From Pseudomonadota bacterium (lineage in GTDB: Bacteria; Pseudomonadota; Alphaproteobacteria; Rhizobiales; Devosiaceae), in assembly GCA_023393475.1 (NCBI GenBank), contig JAEWLC010000093.1, forward strand, positions 1-57,017: a stretch of DNA of 57,017 bases, in the 5' to 3' direction. Both the position numbers and the translations under genes were made by a program. Below, one piece after another: positions 37,362-45,728 of the stretch. Every line of letters begins with the position of its first letter. The stretch's first letter is position 1. The notes beneath the pieces were generated by a model. The model had not been told where the DNA came from. It was given only the letters and a program-made list of their open reading frames with translations, and made no database searches.

Positions 37362-37724
37362 ATGCGCATCGCAATCACCCTTCTCGCCCTGGCGGCGCTC
37401 GCCGCGCCCGCTCACGCGCAGTCGATGACCGGCGCCGGTGTCGAGGGCAACTGGGGCTGCCGCGCCAATATCGACGGCACGCGAGCGGGCCTGCTCACCA
37501 TCTATGCCGGCTCCTACGGCTATGCCTCGGCCAACTACGGCAGCACGGCCTCCGGCTCGGGTACAGCGGAGATGGCATCGAACGGCGTCACCTTCCTCGA
37601 TGGCAACCTCGTGGCCGGCGCCGGTATCGTCACGGCGATCCTCGGCTTCGACGAGGACGGCAAGGATGTCCTGCTGCTCAATACCGCCGACAAAAACGTC
37701 CTCACCTGCCGCCCGCGCACCTGA
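37362..37724 (+). CDS. Small secreted hypothetical protein
   Basis: 120 residues with a typical Sec signal peptide (M-R-I-A-I-T, Leu/Ala core, cleavage after A-H-A around residue 19). The mature part is Gly/Ser/Ala/Tyr-rich with two Cys (W-G-C near residue 32 and T-C-R-P near the end) that could form a disulfide. It looks like a small beta-structured periplasmic protein. No family recognised. Follows the MaoC pair closely but need not share their function. Confidence 0.65.
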   Translation: MRIAITLLALAALAAPAHAQSMTGAGVEGNWGCRANIDGTRAGLLTIYAGSYGYASANYGSTASGSGTAEMASNGVTFLDGNLVAGAGIVTAILGFDEDGKDVLLLNTADKNVLTCRPRT

Positions 37725-38066
37725 GCGTTTGCCGGCAGCCAATTTAGGTCAGCCTCGCTGCCTTGACCCTCGTCCATGAGGATTCTACACAGGCGCCCTT
37801 CCTGAGGAGTTCCTGCCCAAAATGATCTGAGCACTGTTGCGGACGCCCGAACTAATTCCAACCCATGCGCCGTGCGTGGAGGATGATGTACGGATGCCGG
37901 CCCCAGCAACGCTCCAGATAACGGGCTAACTCGTCCTGGCGTCCTTGGCGTCCAGTCTCCATTCAACTTCATCGACAACCCGCGGCTCACGCCGAAGCTT
38001 TGCTTCGTCGCGATCGCTATTGCATCCCGCCTGCGATGGACGTCGCGGCGGGCAAGGAGATTGTGC
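37725..38066. other. Gene-free stretch upstream of the small ORF
   Basis: About 340 nt without a credible gene. A short imperfect tandem repeat (TGGCGTCCTTGGCGTCC) lies near 37938. No RNA gene recognised. Confidence 0.45.
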
Positions 38067-38225
38067 ATGCCCAAATTCATGACCTATCAGCGCCCCACCC
38101 CGGTGAACAAGGCGAACTGGACCGGCCGCACCGACCCGAACCCGTTCCAGCCCTTGCGCCGGACGCCTCCGGCCGTCGTGCCGGGTGCACCCCAACTCAA
38201 GCCCGTCGCCGGTCCTTTCAAGTAG
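38067..38225 (+). CDS. Small Pro-rich ORF (52 residues)
   Basis: ATG 38067 with AAGGAGA six nt upstream, open to TAG 38223-38225. The product is rich in Pro, Arg, Thr and Asn (M-P-K-F-M-T-Y-Q-R-P-T-P-V-N-K-A at the start) and contains no hydrophobic stretch, so it is probably soluble and disordered. No family recognised. The well-placed ribosome binding site and the otherwise empty surroundings support a real gene. A stable hairpin (38232-38264) follows and may terminate it and the convergent histidine kinase gene. Confidence 0.5.
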   Translation: MPKFMTYQRPTPVNKANWTGRTDPNPFQPLRRTPPAVVPGAPQLKPVAGPFK

Positions 38226-38231
38226 TTGCGA

Positions 38232-38264
38232 AAGCCCGTCTTCCTCCTTCCCGGAGGGAGGCGG
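38232..38264. terminator. Possible bidirectional hairpin terminator
   Basis: Outer GCCCG/CGGGC arms (38232-38236, 38260-38264) enclose CCTCC/GGAGG pairing. Lies between the small ORF and the convergent histidine kinase gene; T-runs on both sides are poor. Confidence 0.35.
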
Positions 38265-38282
38265 GCGCCGACCTCGATGTGC

Positions 38283-39578
38283 TCATGCGCCGGGCGCTGC
38301 CAGCCGCAACCGCACCACCTGCCGCAACCCACCCTCCGGGCGATTGCTGATCTCGATGCTGCCGCCGAACCGCTCGATGATCTCGCGCGCAATGGCGAGG
38401 CCGAGCCCCGCCCCCTTGATCTCCTGGCCCCGCCCGGGATCGGCCCGAAAGAACGGCTCGAACACCTGCCCGATCATCTCCTCGGGGATGCCGGGACCGC
38501 TGTCGTCGATGACCAGCCTCGCCTCCTCGCCTAAGTCGAGCCGCACGTTCGCGCCTCCGCCATGCGTGGCCGCGTTGGTCATGAGGTTCCGTAGCGCCCG
38601 CCGCAGCGCCAACGGGCCAGCCAGCACCGTCGCATCGGCCATGTCGCCCGAGGTGATCGACAGCCCCGCCTCGCCGAGTTCACGCACCACGTCGCGGGCA
38701 AGGACGCCCAATTCGACCGGAACGTGGTCCTCGCCCTCCCCCTCCTCCTGCACCAGCCGGATGGCGCTGTCGGCGATGGCATCGAGCTCGTCGAGATCGG
38801 CCAGCCAAGACGCGCGATCGTCGTCGGGCAGGAACTCGGCCCGGAGCCGCATCCGGGTCATCGGGGTACGCAAGTCATGCCCCGCCGCCGCGACAAGTCG
38901 CATCCGGCTCTCCATGGCCACCTTGAGCCGCTCGGACAGGGCATTGAGCGCCATCGCCATCTGGCGCGCCTCGCTCCCCCCTGTCTCGGGGACATGTGGC
39001 AGCGTTCCGTCCGGTCCGACCGAAGCGACTGCGCGCTCCAGCATGGCGAACGGCTGCGCCACGCGGCGCGCCAGCACCAGCGCCACCGCGGTCACGCCGA
39101 TCACCACCAGGAACAGCCATGCCAGCAATCCGCCCCACAACTCCGTCGGAGGGTTCCGTGGCTTGGGGAACGAGACCACCAGTTGTCGCCCGTCATCGAG
39201 GGCCAGCGCCGCGACGGACTCGCCGGCGCCGAGATCGATCACGTGGACAGCCCGCGTCTCGCCTTCGCGCGCCAGTGCCTTCTGTAACGCTGCCGAAAGC
39301 TCGGGCCGCTCGGGGCCTGCCGGCAGGTCGTTCACGATCTCCCCGGGTTCGAACGGCGGCTTGTTATCCCCGATCCGCCCGAAGGGGCCCTGTGGTGCGG
39401 CCCCGCCTTCGTCCTCGACGAACTCGGAGGTCATCACGATATGCTGCGCCATGAAGCCGGTGATGCGGTCCGCATCACCCATGCTGATAACGAGGTAGGT
39501 AATCCCGGTCGCAACCAGCATCACCGCGAACACCGAGCCGACCAGGATCAGGGCCAGGTTCAGCCACAGGCCACGCAT
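38283..39578 (-). CDS. Two-component sensor histidine kinase
   Basis: 431 residues. One transmembrane helix at about 8-32, a periplasmic sensor region to about 148, a second helix at about 149-170, then HAMP (A-R-R-V-A-Q-P-F-A-M-L), the dimerisation/phosphoacceptor helix A-A-G-H-D-L-R-T-P-M-T-R-M (His about 234) and a HATPase domain with N-L-M-T-N-A (N box), D-S-G-P-G-I-P (G1) and G-A-G-L-G-L-A-I (G2). Closest by eye to EnvZ-like kinases. Its ATG overlaps the response regulator stop, so both are co-translated. The signal is unknown; the periplasmic part is Pro/Glu-rich. Confidence 0.93.
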   Translation of the reverse strand: MRGLWLNLALILVGSVFAVMLVATGITYLVISMGDADRITGFMAQHIVMTSEFVEDEGGAAPQGPFGRIGDNKPPFEPGEIVNDLPAGPERPELSAALQKALAREGETRAVHVIDLGAGESVAALALDDGRQLVVSFPKPRNPPTELWGGLLAWLFLVVIGVTAVALVLARRVAQPFAMLERAVASVGPDGTLPHVPETGGSEARQMAMALNALSERLKVAMESRMRLVAAAGHDLRTPMTRMRLRAEFLPDDDRASWLADLDELDAIADSAIRLVQEEGEGEDHVPVELGVLARDVVRELGEAGLSITSGDMADATVLAGPLALRRALRNLMTNAATHGGGANVRLDLGEEARLVIDDSGPGIPEEMIGQVFEPFFRADPGRGQEIKGAGLGLAIAREIIERFGGSIEISNRPEGGLRQVVRLRLAAPGA

Positions 39579-40300
39579 CAGTCCGGCGCCCCGGCCTCGA
39601 CCTTGGCCGCGAGCTGGTAGCCCCCATTGCGCACGGTCTTGAACAGCTGCGCGTTCGTCGCAGCGCCGAGCTTGCGGCGGATGCGGCTCATCAGCACGTC
39701 GATCGAGCGGTCCATCGGCCCAGCCTCACGCCCCTGCGTATGGCCGAGCAACTGCTCGCGCGACAATATCCGCCCCGGACGGTCGAGGAAGACGCGCAGC
39801 AGTTCGAACTCCGCGCCCGTGAGATCGACCGCATTGCCGTCGGCCGCGATCACCGAGCGGGTTGCCGCATCGACCGTGAAGCCGGCAAACCGGTAGATCG
39901 TTTCCTTCGAAGGGGTCGGAGTGGCGCCGGCAGAGCGGCGCAGCACCGCGCGCATGCGCGCCACCAGTTCGCGCGGGTTGAACGGCTTGCCGACATAGTC
40001 GTCCGCGCCGATCTCGAGACCGATGATGCGGTCCACCTCTTCCCGCAGCGCCGTGACCATGATCACGGGCACATGCGGCGTCCGCTGCCTCATGTAGCGG
40101 CAAAGATCGAGTCCCGATCCATCCGGCAGCAGCACGTCGAGCACGACGATATCGAGCCGTTCGGTCGAGACCTTTTCGAGGAACTCGCGCTTGGATCCGG
40201 CCAGAGTGACCTTGAAGCCCTGTTCGACAAGGTAGCGGCCGAGAAGTTTGCGGATTTCCAGGTCGTCATCGACGACGAGGACGTGAGGCGTTGCTGTCAT
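39578..40300 (-). CDS. OmpR-family response regulator
   Basis: 240 residues from ATG 40300. Receiver domain with the acidic pair V-V-D-D-D at 9-13, phosphoacceptor Asp55 (V-L-D-V-L-L-P-D-G), Thr (M-V-T-A) and Lys (G-K-P-F). The C-terminal winged helix has the usual L-T-G-A-E-F-E-L-L-R-V-F and V-L-M-S-R-I-R-R-K-L. An open frame starting at 40405 is not supported. Paired with the kinase above. Such regulators bind 11-bp-spaced direct repeats, like those before the SH3 genes, but no link is shown. Confidence 0.93.
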   Translation of the reverse strand: MTATPHVLVVDDDLEIRKLLGRYLVEQGFKVTLAGSKREFLEKVSTERLDIVVLDVLLPDGSGLDLCRYMRQRTPHVPVIMVTALREEVDRIIGLEIGADDYVGKPFNPRELVARMRAVLRRSAGATPTPSKETIYRFAGFTVDAATRSVIAADGNAVDLTGAEFELLRVFLDRPGRILSREQLLGHTQGREAGPMDRSIDVLMSRIRRKLGAATNAQLFKTVRNGGYQLAAKVEAGAPD

Positions 40301-40448
40301 GCCGGCGAGAATCCCGCGCCCCGCGCCGGCTTGCAAGCCGCCATCCGCTACCGAATTGCGGCCAAAGCTTGCCATTGCGCCGCCAGCAAGATTCAGCAAC
40401 ACCACGCGCTCCCGATTGTTGCTGATGCAGCTCCCGCACTCGCGCGGA

Positions 40449-40979
40449 TCAGTGCCCCTCGAACGGAATCAGTGCCTCGACCCTCACGCCGGCGGCGCGC
40501 AGCTTGGCTGCACCGCCGAGATCCGGCAGGTCGATGACGAAGCCCGAATGCGTGATGTCGGCACCGGTGCGGCGCAGCAGCGAAACGGCCGCCAGCGCCG
40601 TTCCCCCGGTGGCAATCAGGTCGTCGACCAGCAACACGCGATCGCCCGGCCCGATCACGTCGGCGTGGATCTCGATGGTATCGACACCGTATTCCAGCGC
40701 GTAGTTCTGGCCGATCGTCTCGCCGGGCAGTTTGCCCTTCTTGCGGACGGGAATGAACCCGACGCCCAGCGCGATCGCCACCCCTGCCCCGAAGATGAAG
40801 CCGCGTGCCTCGATCCCCGCCACATGGGTGATGCCGAGTTCCCGATGCAAGCTCGCGAGCCTGTCGACGCTCTCCTTGAACCCCTCCGGGTCCTCGATGA
40901 GCGTGGTGATGTCGCGGAACAGAATCCCCTTCTTGGGATAGTCGGGGATCGTGCGGACAAGCGATTTCAGGTCGAGCAT
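40449..40979 (-). CDS. apt: Adenine phosphoribosyltransferase
   Basis: 176 residues; salvages adenine to AMP using PRPP. Signatures: I-P-D-Y-P-K-K-G-I-L-F-R-D-I-T-T (about 11-26), G-I-E-A-R-G-F-I-F-G (about 56-65), R-K-K-G-K-L-P (about 80-86) and the PRPP loop V-L-L-V-D-D-L-I-A-T-G-G-T-A (about 118-131). The start has only a weak ribosome binding site. Monocistronic. Confidence 0.95.
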   Translation of the reverse strand: MLDLKSLVRTIPDYPKKGILFRDITTLIEDPEGFKESVDRLASLHRELGITHVAGIEARGFIFGAGVAIALGVGFIPVRKKGKLPGETIGQNYALEYGVDTIEIHADVIGPGDRVLLVDDLIATGGTALAAVSLLRRTGADITHSGFVIDLPDLGGAAKLRAAGVRVEALIPFEGH

Positions 40980-41075
40980 GGCGAGTCAGTGGCTGGTGGC
41001 GAAACAGCGCTAGAAGGACGACCCCGCGCGGGCGCGTCAATCCCTATTTGCGACTCGCCAGCCCTCGGCCAGCGG

Positions 41076-41276
41076 TCAGCGCTTCGTGCTGTTGACGATC
41101 TTGCGGGCCAGTTGCCCAGCCTTGTACGCGCCAGTGAGCGTCGCATCCCGCGCCGCGGCCTTCACCTGCGGCGTCAGCAGCAGCGGGGCGGCAGCAATCC
41201 CTGCCCGCACCATCGGATGCCTGACCATGGTCTTGGCCAAGGCTGCAGCCGTCATGGCAGTACGGATGATGGACAT
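41076..41276 (-). CDS. Small Ala-rich hypothetical protein
   Basis: 66 residues, basic, Ala-rich and helical (M-V-R-A-G-I-A-A-A-P-L-L-L), possibly amphipathic and membrane-associated. No family recognised. It lies between apt and the cytochrome c1 gene, downstream of neither in an operon-like spacing. Weak ribosome binding site (GAGG), so moderate confidence. Confidence 0.45.
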   Translation of the reverse strand: MSIIRTAMTAAALAKTMVRHPMVRAGIAAAPLLLTPQVKAAARDATLTGAYKAGQLARKIVNSTKR

Positions 41277-41370
41277 TGGCGGCCTCGGGGCGAGTACCGC
41301 GCCAATATCGATGATGCGGCCGGCGATCGCAAGTCACGACTGCCGTCTCGCCACCGTTGCGACAGGCTAG

Positions 41371-41402
41371 TACGCAAAACAAAGGGCCCCGCAGGGCCCT
41401 TT
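41371..41402 (-). terminator. Intrinsic terminator of the petABC operon
   Basis: Minus strand: perfect 9-bp stem (41381-41389 with 41394-41402, 4-nt loop) followed by GTTTTGCGT, just after the cytochrome c1 stop. Confidence 0.85.
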
Positions 41403-41425
41403 GAAGATCAGCGGTGGACGCCGGC

Positions 41426-42295
41426 TTAGTGCTCGACGCGCGACCAGAGCTTGCGCTTCACCAGGTACATGAGCCCGGCGAACAGGAACAGGAACACGAT
41501 CACCTGCATGCCCGCTTCCTTGCGCGCCACGAGGTGCGGCTCGGCCGCCCACATCAGGAACGCGGAGACGTCGCGGGCATACTGGTCGGTGGTCAGCGGC
41601 ACGCTGCCGGTCTCGCCTTCGATGTAGGTGATGGCGCCGTCGCTCAGCGGCGGAGCCATGCCGATGGCGTGACCCGGGAACACGTGGTTGTAGTACTTGC
41701 CTTCCGGCAGTTCGAACGGCGTGCCGTCAGCGTTCGCCGCACCGTGCGGCACTTCCTCTTCGTAGCCGGTCAGCAGCGCGTAGATGTAGTCCGGGCCGCC
41801 TTCGGCATAGGGCGTGAAATAGTTCAGGATCCACCACGGGAATGCCTGCGTCGTGCCGCGAGCCTTCGCGATCAGCGAGAAGTCCGGGGGAACGATGCCG
41901 CCATTGGCGTCCATCGCATCCCGGTTCGAGGCGAACGGCGAGGGCCAGCGGTCGGCAGCGATGCCCGGGCGAACGCCACCCTCGGCGTCCGGATCCGCAA
42001 TCTCGTACTCGGCGGCAAGTGCCTTCACCTGGCCTTCGGTAAACTCAGGACCGCCCGGCTCGCCCAGGTTGCGGAACGCAATCAGGTGCGCCGAGTGGCA
42101 GCTGGAGCAGACTTCACGGAAGACCTGGAAGCCACGCTGTAGCTGGTTGCGATCGAAGGTGCCGAACGGACCTGCGAAGCTCCAGGGCTGCTTCTGGATT
42201 TCGACCGCGGCACCTGCCGCTGTGGCGGCGGGAGCCGTCGCAGCGAAGAAGATGCTCACCAGCAGGGCGCCGAGAATGCTTGTTTTCTTGATCAT
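41426..42295 (-). CDS. petC: Cytochrome c1 of the bc1 complex
   Basis: 289 residues: N-terminal signal/anchor (I-L-G-A-L-L-V-S-I-F-F-A), haem-binding C-S-S-C-H at 63-67, the axial Met in I-G-M-A-P-P-L, and one C-terminal transmembrane helix (V-I-V-F-L-F-L-F-A-G-L-M-Y) ending in a basic K-R-K-L-W. Carries electrons from the Rieske protein to soluble or membrane cytochrome c on the periplasmic side. Third gene of petABC; not fused to cytochrome b, unlike in Bradyrhizobium. Confidence 0.96.
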   Translation of the reverse strand: MIKKTSILGALLVSIFFAATAPAATAAGAAVEIQKQPWSFAGPFGTFDRNQLQRGFQVFREVCSSCHSAHLIAFRNLGEPGGPEFTEGQVKALAAEYEIADPDAEGGVRPGIAADRWPSPFASNRDAMDANGGIVPPDFSLIAKARGTTQAFPWWILNYFTPYAEGGPDYIYALLTGYEEEVPHGAANADGTPFELPEGKYYNHVFPGHAIGMAPPLSDGAITYIEGETGSVPLTTDQYARDVSAFLMWAAEPHLVARKEAGMQVIVFLFLFAGLMYLVKRKLWSRVEH

Positions 42296-42312
42296 TGGCG
42301 TAGGCCCCGAGG

Positions 42313-43599
42313 TCAGTGCGTCGCGCTGGCAGCGGCAGGATCAGCCGCAGGCGCCTTGTGCTTGGCAAGAACGGAGGCGGTGATCGAGTCCGGCAGCGGC
42401 CGGGGGGTCTCGAAGCGTCCGAGCAGCGGAAGCACGATGAGGAAGTAGGCGAAGTAGTAGGCGGTCGCCAGCTTGGCGAGCAGCACGTAGATGCCCTCCG
42501 CCGGAGCCGCACCGAGCCAGGTCAAGAACAGGAAGTTCGCGATGAACAGCCAGTAGAACCACTTGAACACCGGACGGAACGTGCCCGACCGCACCTTCGA
42601 CGTATCGAGCCACGGCACGAAGAACAGCACCAGGAGCGAGCCGGCGAAGAAGATGACGCCGCCAAGCTTGGAGTCGATGAAGAAGATGTTGAAGTCGATG
42701 GCGCGCAGGATCGCGTAGAACGGCAGGAAGTACCATTCGGGCACGATATGGGCCGGCGTCACCTGGCTGTTCGCCATGATGTAGTTGTCGGGGTGGCCCA
42801 GGATGTCCGGCGCGAAGAACACGAACCAGGCGAACGGGATGCAGAACACCACGATCGCGAACAGGTCCTTCATCGTGTAGTACGGATGGAAGGGAACCGT
42901 CTCGCGGCTGTTCTTCACTTCGACGCCGATCGGGTTGTTGTTGCCCGGCACATGCAGCGCCCAGATATGGAGCGCCACCACCGCCGCGATGACGAACGGC
43001 AGCAGGTAGTGCAGCGAGAAGAAGCGGTTGAGCGTCGCGTTGTCGACGGCAAAGCCACCGCGCAGGAGCTCGAGGATCGGGGTACCCAGCACCGGGATGG
43101 CGCCAAGGATATTGGTGATCACGGTTGCGGCCCAGAAGCTCATCTGGCCCCACGGCAGCACGTAGCCCATGAAGGCCGTCGTCACCATCAGCACGAACAG
43201 CAGCACGCCGAGGATCCAGATGACCTCGCGAGGCGACTTGTACGAGCCGAAATACAGGTTGCGGAACATGTGGATGTAGACCGCGAAGAAGAACATCGAA
43301 GCGCCGTTGGCGTGGACGGCCTGGATGATGCGGCCGCCATTCACGTCGCGGCGGATGTGCTCGACCGAGTCGAAAGCAAGGCTGACATGCGGGGTGTAGT
43401 GCATCGCGAGCACGATGCCCGTGACGATCATGACAACGAGCATGAAGGCCAGGATTGCGCCGAAGGTCCACCAGTAGTTGAGGTTCTTCGGGGTCGGGTA
43501 GTCCATCAGGTGTTCTTTCGACCACCGGATGATCGGCAGGCGGTCGTCGAGCCACTTCTCGACGACGTTACCGGGGACGTAGCTGGATTCGTGAGCCAT
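42313..43599 (-). CDS. petB: Cytochrome b of the bc1 complex
   Basis: 428 residues from ATG 43599 with GAGGGGA upstream. Eight transmembrane helices; haem-ligand His pairs are found in G-A-S-M-F-F-F-A-V-Y-I-H-M-F-R and R-F-F-S-L-H-Y-L-L-P-F with A-L-H-I-W-A-L-H, and the Qo-site motif is P-E-W-Y (around residue 294). Transfers electrons between the quinol-oxidation and quinone-reduction sites in the inner membrane. Second gene of the operon, 14 nt after petA. Confidence 0.97.
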   Translation of the reverse strand: MAHESSYVPGNVVEKWLDDRLPIIRWSKEHLMDYPTPKNLNYWWTFGAILAFMLVVMIVTGIVLAMHYTPHVSLAFDSVEHIRRDVNGGRIIQAVHANGASMFFFAVYIHMFRNLYFGSYKSPREVIWILGVLLFVLMVTTAFMGYVLPWGQMSFWAATVITNILGAIPVLGTPILELLRGGFAVDNATLNRFFSLHYLLPFVIAAVVALHIWALHVPGNNNPIGVEVKNSRETVPFHPYYTMKDLFAIVVFCIPFAWFVFFAPDILGHPDNYIMANSQVTPAHIVPEWYFLPFYAILRAIDFNIFFIDSKLGGVIFFAGSLLVLFFVPWLDTSKVRSGTFRPVFKWFYWLFIANFLFLTWLGAAPAEGIYVLLAKLATAYYFAYFLIVLPLLGRFETPRPLPDSITASVLAKHKAPAADPAAASATH

Positions 43600-43613
43600 T
43601 GTTACGTTTCCCC

Positions 43614-44156
43614 TCAACCGATCTGCACGAGCGTGTCGGACACGAATTCATAGGGCGGCACGACGAGGTTGGTCGGTGCGGGGCCCTTGCGGATGCGGCC
43701 GGCGGTATCGAACTGCGATCCATGGCAGGGGCAGAACCAGCCGCCGAACTCGCCCGACTCACCGACAGGGATACAGCCGAGATGCGTGCAGTTGGCGATC
43801 ATGATGAGCCACTGCTCGTGGCCTTCCTTGGTACGCTGCTCGTCGGTCTGCGGATCACGCAGGTCCGACAGCGGCACGGCCTTGGCGTCTGCGATCTCGG
43901 TCGGGGTGCGATGGCGCACGAACACCGGCAGGCCACGCCACTTGATGGTGACCGACTGGCCCTCTTCGATGCTCGATACATCGAACTCGATGCTGGCGAG
44001 GGCCAGCACCGAGGCGTCGGGGTTCAGCTGGTTGATCAGCGGCCAAACGACCCCCGCCACGCCAACTGCGCCCACGGCGCCTGCCGCGATATAGAGAAAG
44101 TCGCGCCGTCCCGGTTGAGGGGCATCCTGATGAGCCAGATTGGATTGCGTCGCCAA
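43614..44156 (-). CDS. petA: Ubiquinol-cytochrome c reductase iron-sulfur (Rieske) subunit
   Basis: 180 residues from a TTG start with GGAAG upstream; no better start is available. A Tat-type twin Arg (R-R-D-F-L-Y, residues 17-22) precedes the transmembrane helix, after which the Rieske domain carries C-T-H-L-G-C (123-128) and C-P-C-H-G-S (142-147) ligating the 2Fe-2S cluster, plus the G-P-A-P loop. First gene of petABC. Confidence 0.97.
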   Translation of the reverse strand: MATQSNLAHQDAPQPGRRDFLYIAAGAVGAVGVAGVVWPLINQLNPDASVLALASIEFDVSSIEEGQSVTIKWRGLPVFVRHRTPTEIADAKAVPLSDLRDPQTDEQRTKEGHEQWLIMIANCTHLGCIPVGESGEFGGWFCPCHGSQFDTAGRIRKGPAPTNLVVPPYEFVSDTLVQIG

Positions 44157-44302
44157 GGTAAGCTTCCGTCTGTTGTGCCGTTATCAGCGCCAGGTACCCG
44201 TTGGCGGAAGCTATGCAAGCTATAGCCAACCCCGCCCGGAAAGGCGCGTGATTTGGGCGTTCTTTTGACACTATGAATGGGGCTTGTCCAGCCGCCGCAC
44301 AG

Positions 44303-44331
44303 GTGACTTTCCCCTTCTGCGACACTATAGC
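44303..44331 (+). promoter_or_regulatory. Candidate promoter of trmL-hemF
   Basis: GTGACT (44303-44308), 17 nt, TATAGC (44326-44331), 36 nt before ATG 44367. Pattern match only. Confidence 0.35.
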
Positions 44332-44366
44332 AACCGCCAAAAAGTCAACGAAAACAGTCAGGAATT

Positions 44367-44837
44367 ATGCCTGTCGAACTTGCGCTCTACCAACCCGACA
44401 TCGCGCAGAACACCGGCACCCTGCTCCGCCTCGGGGCCTGCCTCGGCGTGCATGTCCACATCATCCAGCCCACGGGCTTTGCTTTCTCGGACAAAACCCT
44501 GAGGCGCGGCGCCCTCGACTACCTCGAGCATGCCAGCTACACCGAGCACGACAGCTACGCCCATTTCGACGCCTGGCGCCGCGTGGCCGGCCGGCGGCTG
44601 GTCCTGTTGACCACCAAGTCGAGCAACTCGGCCTATGCGGCGGCATACACGCCGGGCGATATCCTGCTGCTCGGCCGCGAAACGGCCGGAGTGCCAGACG
44701 AAGTAGCGCAAGGGGCGGACCTCCGCGTGCGCATTCCGATGCGCGAGGGTTTGCGCTCGATCAATGTGGCCGTCGCCGCAACCCTGGTACTGGGGGAGGC
44801 AATGCGCCAGACAGACGGATTTGAAGGACTGAAATGA
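44367..44837 (+). CDS. trmL: tRNA (cytidine(34)-2'-O)-methyltransferase
   Basis: 156 residues, a minimal SPOUT methyltransferase that modifies the wobble ribose of leucine tRNAs. Knot-fold signatures: L-Y-Q-P-D-I-A-Q-N-T-G-T-L-L-R (7-21), L-L-G-R-E-T-A-G-V-P (about 102-111) and I-P-M-R-E-G-L-R-S-I-N-V-A-V (about 123-136). CAGGAA precedes the ATG. Overlaps hemF by 4 nt. Confidence 0.93.
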   Translation: MPVELALYQPDIAQNTGTLLRLGACLGVHVHIIQPTGFAFSDKTLRRGALDYLEHASYTEHDSYAHFDAWRRVAGRRLVLLTTKSSNSAYAAAYTPGDILLLGRETAGVPDEVAQGADLRVRIPMREGLRSINVAVAATLVLGEAMRQTDGFEGLK

Positions 44838-45715
44838 CCGAGACCACCACCGCCCCCGGCTCGATGGACGAGCGGAAGGTTCGCGCCACTGACTGGTTCC
44901 GCAGTTTCCGCGACCAGCTCTGCGGCGCGCTCGAGGCAATCGAGGCTGATGTCGCGGGGCCGCATGCCGAGCGGCCGGCCGGGAAGTTCGAGATCACGCC
45001 ATGGAATCGCGACGCCGGCGGCGGCGGCGAGATGGGCATGCTGCACGGCCGCGTGTTCGAGAAGGCCGGTGTGCATATCTCCACGGTCCACGGCCACTTC
45101 TCCGAGGAATTCGCCCGCCAGATGCCGCATACCGAAGCCGGCACCGAGTTCTGGAGCGCCGGCGTCTCTGTCATCATCCACCCGTGGAACCCCAACGTTC
45201 CCGCAGCGCACATGAACACGCGCATGATCGTCACCGGCAAGTGGTGGTTCGGCGGCGGCGGCGACCTGACGCCGGTGCTCGACCGGCGCCGCACCCAGGA
45301 GGATCCGGATTCGGTCGATTTCCACGCCGCCTACAAGGCAGCCTGCGAGGCACACAACGCAGACTACCCGCGCTACAAGAAGTGGTGCGACGACTATTTC
45401 TACCTGCCCCACCGGCAGGAACCGCGCGGCATCGGCGGCATCTTCTACGACAACCACAATTCCGGCGACTGGGAGCGCGATTTCGCCTTCACCCAGGACG
45501 TCGGCCGCGCCTTCCTCGATGTCTACCCGCGAATCGTCCGACGCAACTTCGAGACTCCGTGGACACCGGAGGATCGCGACGAGCAGCTGATCCGCCGTGG
45601 CCGTTACGTAGAGTTCAACCTGCTCTACGATCGCGGCACCACCTTCGGCTTGAAAACCGGCGGCAACGTCACTTCTATCCTGTCTTCCATGCCACCCGAG
45701 GTGAAGTGGCCCTGA
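44834..45715 (+). CDS. hemF: Oxygen-dependent coproporphyrinogen III oxidase
   Basis: 293 residues. Converts coproporphyrinogen III to protoporphyrinogen IX with O2 in haem synthesis. Signatures: G-G-G-G-E-M-G-M-L, V-H-G-H-F-S-E-E-F, I-H-P-W-N-P-N-V-P-A-A-H-M-N-T-R, W-W-F-G-G-G-G-D-L-T-P, and R-R-G-R-Y-V-E-F-N-L-L-Y-D-R-G-T near the C-terminus. Next to the bc1 genes in an aerobic-respiration setting; follows trmL in an ATGA overlap. Confidence 0.97.
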   Translation: MTETTTAPGSMDERKVRATDWFRSFRDQLCGALEAIEADVAGPHAERPAGKFEITPWNRDAGGGGEMGMLHGRVFEKAGVHISTVHGHFSEEFARQMPHTEAGTEFWSAGVSVIIHPWNPNVPAAHMNTRMIVTGKWWFGGGGDLTPVLDRRRTQEDPDSVDFHAAYKAACEAHNADYPRYKKWCDDYFYLPHRQEPRGIGGIFYDNHNSGDWERDFAFTQDVGRAFLDVYPRIVRRNFETPWTPEDRDEQLIRRGRYVEFNLLYDRGTTFGLKTGGNVTSILSSMPPEVKWP

Positions 45716-45728
45716 CAGGGAACGCCGG

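Noticed and set aside
37930..38195. Minus-strand frame opposite the small Pro-rich ORF
   Set aside because: No ribosome binding site, Arg/Gly-rich; the + strand ORF has much better signals.
39341..39360. CCGGGTTCGAACGG resembling a tRNA T-arm
   Set aside because: Lies inside the histidine kinase gene and has no cloverleaf around it.
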